Source: an uncultured Candidatus Saccharibacteria bacterium (GTDB taxonomy: Bacteria > Patescibacteriota > Saccharimonadia > Saccharimonadales > Saccharimonadaceae). From it: a stretch of DNA of 64,000 nt. The notes under the pieces were generated by a model. It was not told the DNA's origin. It worked only from the letters and a program-made list of their open reading frames with translations, and did no database searches. Positions 48,793-55,958 of this stretch are shown in pieces (positions within the stretch are counted from its first letter, which is position 1; every line of letters begins with the position of its first letter). The position numbers and the translations under genes were made by a program. The stretch spans positions 1-64,000 of the forward strand of contig CALISG010000007.1 of NCBI GenBank assembly GCA_938042065.1, read 5' to 3'.

Positions 48793-51441
48793 ATGGCCAA
48801 ACGCTTAGTGATTATCGACGGTAAAAGCGTGTTCTATCGCGGCTACTATGCTATGCCTGGGTTGTCGACCGCAGACGGGACACCGACAGGCGGCGTGTAT
48901 GGTTTCGCGGCGCTGAGCTTAGAATTAATCAAGCAGCTTGAGCCTGATTATGTTTGCGTAGCGTGGGATAAACGAGGAACGAATATTCGCCGCCGGTTGG
49001 CGATTTACTCTGAGTATAAGGCCGGGCGCAAGCCAGCACCGCCAGATTTTTATGCGCAGATTCCGATTTTGCACGAGCTACTGGCGGCTTTTGGCTGGCC
49101 GCTGTATGAATTTGATGATTATGAAGCTGATGATATTATGGCAACGCTAGACAAGCAGGCTGAACAGCACGGCAGCATCGAAACATATTTGATTACTAGC
49201 GACTTGGACGCGCTGCAAATTCTCGACCAAAATACGTATCTTTATGCGCTCAAAAAAGGCCTGACTAACATTGATAAATTTGACATTCCAGCGTTTGAAA
49301 AGCGCTACGGTATTCGGATTGGCCAATTTCTCGACTTGAAAAGCTTGAAAGGCGATTCGTCGGATAATATCCCTGGGGTGCCAGGGGTCGGCGAGAAGAC
49401 AGCTGTCAAATTACTACAGCAATTTGAAACGCTAGACGGTGTTTATGAGAATCTATGGCAGATTAAAGACAGTTTGCGCCGTAAATTAGAAGCTGGCAAA
49501 AAATCTGCTTATATGAGTAGGGAATTGGCGCGGTTGTTTACGGATGCTCCAGTGAAACTCGATTTGGCGGCGATGGACGTACGCGACTTAGACACGGCAA
49601 AGTTGCGAGAGCTGCTCGAAAAGTTGGAGTTTCGCTCATTGTTGCGAAAATTACCACAACATATGCGCGATAGTACTTCAGAGGTGACTAGAAACGACAT
49701 CCTTGCGCCGGCTGTTGAAATATCCGGCGATAAAGTCATACCGATGTTGGTAATGGCGCCAGAATTACTGGTAATTTGGGATGGCGATACGGTTTGGCTG
49801 AGCCATGAAAAAGGCAAGGTCGCCTACTTGCCGCTGACTAAAGCAAGCGCTATTTTAGCAGAAGCTTCGATAGTTGGCCACGATACCAAGGAGTTTCTCA
49901 AAACACTTCTCGGTGCTGGCTGCCAGCGGCTACCGGCTGTTAAACACGATACCGCGCAGGGCTCGTTCCTGTTAAATCCTTTGCGCAAATCGCGCGCACT
50001 AGCGGATTTGGCGGGCGTAGAATCTTTGGATGACCCAAGATTGGCGATGGCAGCGCTTTGGGCAGTTTATGAACAACAAAAGTCGGCATTGGTTGAGCAG
50101 GCTGACCTCCAGCAGGTGGCGCAGACGATGGATTTTCCGCTGATTAATATTTTAGCGCAAATGGAATTTCGAGGCATCAAAATCGATGCCAGCAAACTCG
50201 AAAAAATGAATAAATCATTAGTGCAAGAGATTGCAGCGGTTCAGCAAAATATTTATGATATAGTCGGTTATGAATTTAATGTCGCCAGCCCGGCGCAGTT
50301 GGCTAGCGCGCTATTTGATAAGCTGCTCTTGCCGACAGCCGGTATCAAAAAAGGCAAAACTGGTTATTCAACCAACCAAAAGGAACTCGATAAGCTGCGC
50401 GGGCAACATCCAATTATTGAGTTGGTCGAGCGTTTCCGCGAACTATCGAAATTACAAAATACCTATGTGGCGGCCTTACCAGAGCAAACTGACGCTAACG
50501 GCTATATCCACACGACGTTCAATCAAGACGTGACAGCGACCGGGCGGCTATCGAGTACTAACCCGAATTTGCAGAATATTCCGATTCGTACTGAGTTGGG
50601 GCGGCAGATTCGCGATGCCTTTGTGCCAGCGCCTGGCAATGTTTTCGTAAATGCTGATTATTCGCAATTTGAGCTGCGCCTGGCGGCGGTGATGGCTGGC
50701 GAAAAACAGATGATTGAAGACTTTAATGCAGATGTTGATATTCACGCCAAGACGGCAGCAGAAGTTTATAACGTACTGATTAATGAAGTGACACCAGCAC
50801 AGCGCCGCCGCGCTAAAGTGGTGAATTTCGGCGTATTATACGGCATGAGCCAGCATGGTTTGGCGGCTGCTGCTAATATGAGTTACGGCGAGGCGCAGCA
50901 TTTCATCGACGAATATTATCGTATCCGTCCGCACATCAAAGAATTTATGGAACGAACGATTCGCCAAGCGCACGATGACGGCTTTGTGCAGACATTGTTT
51001 GGCCGCCGCCGGCCGACGCCCGATGTTAGATCGAATAATTTTGCTGTTCGTTCGGCTGCCGAGCGCGCAGCAGCTAATATGCCGATACAAGGTACCGAGG
51101 CGGATTTGATGAAATTAGCGATGCTGGCGGTAGAGAAGCGACTGACGACAATGACAAGCCCAGATTTGCTACCTTCAGAGACCGGCAAATTCGAAAAGAA
51201 CGAATTCGCCTTGCCGGAAAGGCAAGTCTCTTCAGGCAGCAAGTCTGGGCTTGTACATAAAAATATCTCGCTCGGCCATCAAATCTTGCAAATCCATGAC
51301 AGTATCATGGTTGAATGTCCGCGCCAAAACGCTGAGATAGTTAGCAAAATACTGGTAGAGACTATGGAAAATATCTATCCGCAGCTCGGTATTAAGCTCA
51401 AAGTCGACGTCAAAATCGGTAATAATTGGGGCGAAGTGTAA
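48793..51441 (+). CDS. polA: DNA polymerase I, with an in-frame palindromic insertion
   Basis: This 882-aa repair and primer-removal polymerase has an N-terminal 5'-3' exonuclease (YEADDIMATL, SDNIPGVPGVGEKTA), a middle region without the acidic residues of a proofreading exonuclease, and an A-family polymerase domain: motif A NADYSQFELRLAA, motif B RRAKVVNFGVLYGMS, then NMPIQGTEADLMKLA. Between that helix and motif C lies an extra stretch of about 35 residues (about 788-821) encoded by a long palindrome. Motif C reads QIHDSIMVE, with Ser after the catalytic Asp where most family members have Glu. Confidence 0.95.
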   Translation: MAKRLVIIDGKSVFYRGYYAMPGLSTADGTPTGGVYGFAALSLELIKQLEPDYVCVAWDKRGTNIRRRLAIYSEYKAGRKPAPPDFYAQIPILHELLAAFGWPLYEFDDYEADDIMATLDKQAEQHGSIETYLITSDLDALQILDQNTYLYALKKGLTNIDKFDIPAFEKRYGIRIGQFLDLKSLKGDSSDNIPGVPGVGEKTAVKLLQQFETLDGVYENLWQIKDSLRRKLEAGKKSAYMSRELARLFTDAPVKLDLAAMDVRDLDTAKLRELLEKLEFRSLLRKLPQHMRDSTSEVTRNDILAPAVEISGDKVIPMLVMAPELLVIWDGDTVWLSHEKGKVAYLPLTKASAILAEASIVGHDTKEFLKTLLGAGCQRLPAVKHDTAQGSFLLNPLRKSRALADLAGVESLDDPRLAMAALWAVYEQQKSALVEQADLQQVAQTMDFPLINILAQMEFRGIKIDASKLEKMNKSLVQEIAAVQQNIYDIVGYEFNVASPAQLASALFDKLLLPTAGIKKGKTGYSTNQKELDKLRGQHPIIELVERFRELSKLQNTYVAALPEQTDANGYIHTTFNQDVTATGRLSSTNPNLQNIPIRTELGRQIRDAFVPAPGNVFVNADYSQFELRLAAVMAGEKQMIEDFNADVDIHAKTAAEVYNVLINEVTPAQRRRAKVVNFGVLYGMSQHGLAAAANMSYGEAQHFIDEYYRIRPHIKEFMERTIRQAHDDGFVQTLFGRRRPTPDVRSNNFAVRSAAERAAANMPIQGTEADLMKLAMLAVEKRLTTMTSPDLLPSETGKFEKNEFALPERQVSSGSKSGLVHKNISLGHQILQIHDSIMVECPRQNAEIVSKILVETMENIYPQLGIKLKVDVKIGNNWGEV
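51154..51254. mobile_element. Palindromic element inserted in polA
   Basis: Outer arms ACAAGCCCAGA (51154-51164) and TCTGGGCTTGT (51244-51254) are perfect inverted copies; pairing continues inward with few mismatches (TTGCT/AGCAG-type pairs, then AGAGAC/GTCTCT) to a centre near 51194-51200. It encodes an in-frame insert at a variable site of the polymerase, like Rickettsia palindromic elements in protein genes. Confidence 0.7.
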
Positions 51442-51550
51442 AAAACTTAAAATTTGCTGAAAATTAGCGAAAACCCGTACAAATATGGACAAATAACTGC
51501 AACTGTGGTATAATCTAATTACAGTTAGCTTAAGCAAAAAGGCGGATGTT

Positions 51551-52273
51551 GTGGAACGGAAAATGTTACCAAAAAATAGCAACCCTAAACTTGAAGGGGC
51601 TAGGCCTTTATCTAGGCAAGAGCGTATAGAGCGGCTAAGACAGGACGAGCAACAACTAAGACGTATCATTGAGCAGGGCGACGCCGTAAAAAAGTTTCTT
51701 AGGGGAGCCGATTATGGTTATTTAGTTGGTATGTTTGTCGGTCCGGATGGTGATGTTTGGGGTATTAGTAACAGAAATTACGGCACGATATCCGATGATT
51801 GGTTAGTGGTTCGCTGTGTGTCTAACGAGGGCGATAAAAATCGATCAGAAATAAACGTAGAAAATCAAGAAATATATAAAGTTGAAAAAACTAAGAGCGA
51901 AGGATATCGTTTCTTGCCAATTGGCTATGAAGGTGTTGATACGCTTCATCTTGCTGGTGGTGGGCCTAGCATTAATATTTTCTGGAAAGAAGATAAAGGT
52001 AAAGGTAAAGGTAAAGGTAAAGGTAAAGGTAAAAAGTTAGTAGTAGCAGATAATCGCGGTATAGAATTTTTACCACTTGACGAATTAATCGCTAAAAAGA
52101 ACGATACAGATAATAAACGACCTGAAGAAATAACAGCTGATAATAACGATGACGATACAAATAAACGCTTTGGAGAAATAACTGGGCCTCTTGAAAAAGA
52201 GGGTTTAGGTGCTGCCGCAGAAGAAGATTTAGGTGCTACGGCTGTTTCTACCATGGTACGCGTAGCTGCGTGA
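51551..52273 (+). CDS. Hypothetical protein with Lys-Gly repeat
   Basis: The GTG at 51551, with AGGCGG upstream, gives 240 aa; ATG at 51563 is an alternative. A basic helical N-terminus (SRQERIERLRQDEQQLRRII) is followed by a beta-rich part (YLVGMFVGPDGDVWGISNRN), then an uninterrupted Lys-Gly dipeptide repeat and an acidic disordered tail ending GAAAEEDLGATAVSTMVRVA. Not recognised. Base composition is more A-rich than in neighbours. Confidence 0.65.
   Translation: MERKMLPKNSNPKLEGARPLSRQERIERLRQDEQQLRRIIEQGDAVKKFLRGADYGYLVGMFVGPDGDVWGISNRNYGTISDDWLVVRCVSNEGDKNRSEINVENQEIYKVEKTKSEGYRFLPIGYEGVDTLHLAGGGPSINIFWKEDKGKGKGKGKGKGKKLVVADNRGIEFLPLDELIAKKNDTDNKRPEEITADNNDDDTNKRFGEITGPLEKEGLGAAAEEDLGATAVSTMVRVAA
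51995..52030 (+). repeat. Six copies of AAAGGT (Lys-Gly repeat)
   Basis: Six perfect hexanucleotide units within the gene at 51551, each coding Lys-Gly. In-frame unit, so slippage changes length only. Confidence 0.9.
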
Positions 52274-52279
52274 TAAATG

Positions 52280-52288
52280 TGTTAAAAT
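52280..52288 (+). promoter_or_regulatory. Extended -10, leaderless pattern
   Basis: TGtTAAAAT ends 6 nt before the ATG at 52295. Confidence 0.55.
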
Positions 52289-52294
52289 ACAAAC

Positions 52295-52897
52295 ATGTAC
52301 AGAGGATCCCGACCGAGAATTTTACCGATAATCATTACTATTATTACTGTGGTAGTTGTTATTGCCATTTTGGTAACACTTGTGCGATCATTGCTGAATC
52401 CGGATAAAAAGACCGAGCAGCCGCAAACTCCCGAACAATCGTTAGAGAGCAAAATCAAAAATCAAGACCCAATTCGCAGCGTGCGCTGGACGGTACGCGG
52501 TCCGATTGTTGCCGATGAAGAGTTCAAGAGCTACCAGATTACAGTTAGTCCAACATCGCGTAAATATGTTATTTATTCAGGTTATCTGGATAGAGTTTTG
52601 GACAAGAAGGAGTATGCTAATAATAGCAATGCTTATGAACAGTTTACTTATGCGCTAGTCAAGGTCAACATTCAGGCCTCCGATAACAAATCAAACGATG
52701 ATATTCGCGGCGTATGCGCCACCAAAGGGCTGGCTTACGTATTCGAGACACGCGATGGCGACAATACCGATACTAATTTGTGGACGTCAACTTGCAAGGA
52801 CTCGCCTGGTACGCTTAACGCTGATACCCTGAAGCTCCAAGCTCTTTTTGTCAATCAGATTCCAGATTTCAAACCGTCATTTAATAATATTTTCTAA
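52295..52897 (+). CDS. Single-pass membrane-anchored protein, unknown
   Basis: This 200-aa protein has an N-terminal membrane anchor (about residues 9-32, IITIITVVVVIAILVTLV), a short charged linker and an extracytoplasmic domain with two Cys (GVCATKG, WTSTCKDS) that could form a disulfide. No family recognised. It lies 2 nt before a HAD hydrolase gene, with which it may be co-transcribed. Confidence 0.7.
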   Translation: MYRGSRPRILPIIITIITVVVVIAILVTLVRSLLNPDKKTEQPQTPEQSLESKIKNQDPIRSVRWTVRGPIVADEEFKSYQITVSPTSRKYVIYSGYLDRVLDKKEYANNSNAYEQFTYALVKVNIQASDNKSNDDIRGVCATKGLAYVFETRDGDNTDTNLWTSTCKDSPGTLNADTLKLQALFVNQIPDFKPSFNNIF

Positions 52898-52899
52898 TT

Positions 52900-53478
52900 A
52901 TGGCAATAAAAGCAGTTATTTTCGATTGTTTTGGCGTACTGTACGGAGGCAGTATTGATACGCTTATAAAAATGGCTGCGCCAGAGGGCAAAGTACTGCT
53001 GCGCGACCTCAGCAAGCAGCATGATTACGGTTTTATTAGCGGCAGCGAGTATGAATCGGGAATTGCTGAGTTGTTTGGCTGGACACGGCAGCAGACGCAT
53101 GATTTCTTGATGTACAAGCGGATTCGCAACGAGGAATTGATAAACTATATCGTGAATTTACGCCAGCAGTACACTAATTTGAAGATAGCGATGTTGAGTA
53201 ATGTTGGCGGCGGTACGCTGGAATATCTATTTGTGCCAGGCGAATTAGAAAAAATGTTTGATGTGCGCGTGTTGTCGTACGAGGAAAGCCTGGCTAAACC
53301 AAACCCGGAAATTTTCACGCTGACAGCTGGCCGCTTAGGTGTCGCAGCTAGCGAATGTGTGATGATTGATGATCGTGTCGAAAATTGCGAAGGCGCCGAG
53401 GTAGCGGGAATGATGGCGTTGCAGTACACCGATAATGAGCTGCTTATTAAGCGTTTGAACGCTCTGTTGGAGGCATAA
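52900..53478 (+). CDS. HAD-superfamily hydrolase (subfamily IA)
   Basis: This 192-aa phosphatase-like protein has motif I AVIFDCFGVLYGG (with Asp-x-Phe instead of the usual Asp-x-Asp/Asp-x-Thr), motif II MLSNVG, and motif III-IV ARPNPE-like LAKPNPEIF with CVMIDDRVENCEGA. The small cap fits subfamily IA. The substrate is unknown. Its TAA abuts the mutM start; the mutM ribosome binding site GGAGG is in its last codons. Confidence 0.88.
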   Translation: MAIKAVIFDCFGVLYGGSIDTLIKMAAPEGKVLLRDLSKQHDYGFISGSEYESGIAELFGWTRQQTHDFLMYKRIRNEELINYIVNLRQQYTNLKIAMLSNVGGGTLEYLFVPGELEKMFDVRVLSYEESLAKPNPEIFTLTAGRLGVAASECVMIDDRVENCEGAEVAGMMALQYTDNELLIKRLNALLEA

Positions 53479-54447
53479 ATGCCAGAACTTCCTGAAGTCG
53501 AGACGGTTCGCCGCGGGTTGGCGGAGTTACTGCCGGGCCGAGTGGTGGCGCGAGTGGCAGTGTTTGACTCGCCAAAAAGCTTTCCGAATGCGCCTGCTGA
53601 TGTCGAGCAATTTTTGTATGGCGCGCGCGTGACGGCCGTGCGGCGGCGGGCAAAGGTACTGATGATTGATTTGGATACGCAGTATTCGCTGGTGGTACAC
53701 TTGAAAATGACGGGGCAGTTGGTGTTTCGCAGTTGTCATCCTGCGATGTATCGTCGGAAAAAATCTGGGCGTGCTTGTCACCGGGACCCGGATTGTTTTC
53801 CGATGATGCTCGAGGATGACAAGGTGTCTAACTTCGCTGGCGGCCATCCGAACGATAGCCTCGTTGGTGAACTACCTGATCGCTCAACGCGGGTGCAAAT
53901 TGACTTTACCGATGGGTCGCGGCTGTTTTTTAATGATCAGCGCAAGTTTGGCTGGGTAAAATTGCTGCCGACTGATGAGGTGAAGAACTTGCCGTTCATG
54001 CAAAAGGTTGGGCCGGAGCCGCTTGATCCTCAGACGCGCGCCGAGGATTTCATCCAGCGGATTCGCCGCCGCCAAAACTCAATGATCAAGCCAGCGTTTC
54101 TTGACCAGGCGGTGATCGCTGGGGTTGGCAATATTTACGCTGACGAGGCACTGTGGGCGGCACAGATTCATCCACAGACGCGGGTAAAAAACATCAGCGA
54201 CCAGCAATTGAACACATTATTTACGGAACTTGGAAAAATTTTGCAGCTCAGCATCGATCAAGGCGGCTCAACCGACAGAAATTACGTCGATGCCGAGGGT
54301 CGAAAAGGGAATTACCTGACATTTGCTCATGTGTTTCGCCGCGAAGGCCAAGCCTGCCATCGCCACCCCGACCAGGAGATCATCAAGCTAAAAGTTGGCG
54401 GCCGCGGTACGCATATTTGCCCAGTCTGTCAGGTGGAGGTTAAATGA
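53479..54447 (+). CDS. mutM: Formamidopyrimidine-DNA glycosylase, with an in-frame palindromic insertion
   Basis: This 322-aa base-excision repair enzyme removes 8-oxoguanine and nicks the DNA. The processed N-terminal Pro-Glu (PELPEVETVRRGL) is catalytic; LKMTGQLVFR, FNDQRKFGWV and the H2TH region (QAVIAGVGNIYADEALW) are conserved. The C-terminal zinc finger has Cys and His in ACHRH and Cys pairs in HICPVC. The protein is longer than usual because about 30 residues (about 85-115) are inserted after QLVFR, encoded by a long palindrome. ATGA overlap with holA. Confidence 0.95.
   Translation: MPELPEVETVRRGLAELLPGRVVARVAVFDSPKSFPNAPADVEQFLYGARVTAVRRRAKVLMIDLDTQYSLVVHLKMTGQLVFRSCHPAMYRRKKSGRACHRDPDCFPMMLEDDKVSNFAGGHPNDSLVGELPDRSTRVQIDFTDGSRLFFNDQRKFGWVKLLPTDEVKNLPFMQKVGPEPLDPQTRAEDFIQRIRRRQNSMIKPAFLDQAVIAGVGNIYADEALWAAQIHPQTRVKNISDQQLNTLFTELGKILQLSIDQGGSTDRNYVDAEGRKGNYLTFAHVFRREGQACHRHPDQEIIKLKVGGRGTHICPVCQVEVK
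53733..53822. mobile_element. Palindromic element inserted in mutM
   Basis: TTGTCATCCT (53733-53742) and AGGATGACAA (53813-53822) are perfect inverted arms; TCGGAAAA/TTTTCCGA and AATCtGGG/CCCgGATT pair further in. The element adds about 30 in-frame residues. Its ends resemble widespread GTCATCC-type bacterial palindromic repeats. Confidence 0.72.
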
Positions 54448-55388
54448 TTTATCTGATTATTGGCACGAACGCTTACCGTGTACAGTATGAGCTACAGCGA
54501 TTGGTGAAATCGTTAGGCGTTCGGCCCGAAAAAATCGACGCAAGCAGTCTTGATTTGAATAAATTAGCCGATACGGTGCGCGGCTTGAGTTTATTTCAAG
54601 AACGGCGGCTGATTGTTATTGAACGGCTCTCAGAACGAAAGGATTTGTGGGATAAACTAGGCGAATGGGCTAGTGATATTGCGGCAGAAACCTACTTGGT
54701 ATTGATTGAGCCGCGCCCGGATAAGCGTACCAAAACTTTCAAAATCTTGCAAAAAACTGCAAAGCTAGTTGAAGCAATGCCGCTGACTGATCGCCAGCGT
54801 CCAGCGGCCGAAAAGTGGCTGCTAGACTATGCAAGCGAGCACAGTGTAAAATTGACGAAAACACAGGCTAGTAATATGATAGCGCGAGCAATTGTCGCCG
54901 ATGAAAAATCGCGTTCTGCCGAAGTTGATCAATTGCAATTAACTCACGCTGTAGCTGCCTTGAAAAATGCCGTGAAAATTGACGATGCAGCGATTGCAAC
55001 GGTTTTGCCGCCAGCACGTGAGTTTTCGGTGTTTGATATCATTGAGTTGGCGGTACGCGGCGAGACGACAAATCTACGGAGTGCGCTTGACGAACTTCGC
55101 CGCAGCGACGATGTTTATAAAGTGGCGCCGTTAGTTTGGTCGCAGTGGTCGCAGCTGGTGTTATTAGCCAAGGCTGAAGCGGCTAGCACTAGCGATACGA
55201 TTGATCTCGGCATACACCCGTTTGTTGCCAAGAAATTGCGGCCGCTTGCTCGGCAGCTGTCGCCAAAGGACTTGGCGGAATTAACCGAATTAGCAGCGGA
55301 GCGCGATTATCAAATGAAAACCTCATCAGTCAATCCGTGGGCAGCGTTGGAGGACTTTTTGTTTCGGGTGGCTTCGCGGCAAAAGTAA
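54444..55388 (+). CDS. holA: DNA polymerase III delta subunit (HolA)
   Basis: This 314-aa clamp-loader subunit opens the sliding clamp. Family features: start MIYLIIGTNAYRVQYELQRL, ERRLIVIERLSE, the segment AETYLVLIEPRPDKRTK, and the C-terminal helical collar ending in NPWAALEDFLFRVAS. As usual for delta, no functional P-loop is present. It is coupled to mutM by ATGA and a GGAGG site. Terminator at 55387. Confidence 0.88.
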   Translation: MIYLIIGTNAYRVQYELQRLVKSLGVRPEKIDASSLDLNKLADTVRGLSLFQERRLIVIERLSERKDLWDKLGEWASDIAAETYLVLIEPRPDKRTKTFKILQKTAKLVEAMPLTDRQRPAAEKWLLDYASEHSVKLTKTQASNMIARAIVADEKSRSAEVDQLQLTHAVAALKNAVKIDDAAIATVLPPAREFSVFDIIELAVRGETTNLRSALDELRRSDDVYKVAPLVWSQWSQLVLLAKAEAASTSDTIDLGIHPFVAKKLRPLARQLSPKDLAELTELAAERDYQMKTSSVNPWAALEDFLFRVASRQK

Positions 55389-55413
55389 AACGCTCCGGCT
55401 TGCGGAGCGTTTT
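55387..55413. terminator. Bidirectional terminator between holA and rpsT
   Basis: A perfect 11-bp stem AAAACGCTCCG/CGGAGCGTTTT (55387-55397 and 55403-55413) gives a T run on either strand; it serves both convergent genes. Confidence 0.9.
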
Positions 55414-55430
55414 AATCTCGTTAGTATAAA

Positions 55431-55781
55431 TTAAGCAGTTTTAGCTACGGTCTTCTTGGTTGTGGTTTTGGCAGCTGGCTTTTTTGCAGGGGTTTTCTTG
55501 GTGCTAGCAGCGGGTTTGGCCGCCTTCTTTTCTAGCTTGACGCCAGCAGCTTTAGCGACCTTGGCTAGGGCTGATTTGCGGCGGCTGACGGTTGCCTTTT
55601 TGAGTAGGCCTTTCTTGACGGCAGTATCTAGCTCGCTTTGAGCTTTGCTTAGGGTAGCGGCGCTAGGGTTGGCCAAAAATTCCTTGGTGGCAGATTTGAT
55701 ATCGCGCTTAATACCGATGTTACGCTGGCGGCGCTTGGCGGTCTGCTTCATTCGCTTAACGGCTGATTTGATGAGTGGCAT
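55431..55781 (-). CDS. rpsT: Ribosomal protein bS20 with Lys/Ala-rich tail
   Basis: This 116-aa primary 16S rRNA-binding protein has a bS20 core over about residues 1-87 (SAVKRMKQTAKRRQRNIGI, TAVKKGLLKKATVSRRKSAL, KVAKAAGVKLEK). About 30 further residues of Lys, Ala, Thr and Pro (AAKPAASTKKTPAKKPAAK...) look like a histone-H1-type tail and are not part of the usual protein. Confidence 0.93.
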   Translation of the reverse strand: MPLIKSAVKRMKQTAKRRQRNIGIKRDIKSATKEFLANPSAATLSKAQSELDTAVKKGLLKKATVSRRKSALAKVAKAAGVKLEKKAAKPAASTKKTPAKKPAAKTTTKKTVAKTA

Positions 55782-55888
55782 AAATTTCCTTTACCTCTGT
55801 TATTGATTTGGTATATACAATCAGTTTTCAATTATAACTTATACACCTCTGTTTGTAAAGTGGCGCTTGCTTGTTTTGTAAATTAGTA

Positions 55889-55918
55889 TTGACTTTGTCG
55901 TGATGCTTATGTTATAGT
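55889..55918 (+). promoter_or_regulatory. Promoter of the 589-aa gene
   Basis: TTGACT (55889-55894), 18-bp spacer, TGtTATAGT (-10 at 55913-55918). Leader about 35 nt. Confidence 0.75.
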
Positions 55919-55958
55919 ACATAAAGTCTATAGCGAATAAAAACAAATAGGATAAAAT

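Noticed and set aside
54330..54445. Loss of the MutM zinc finger
   Set aside because: The first Cys pair is Cys plus His (ACHRH) and the second is CPVC; four ligands remain possible.
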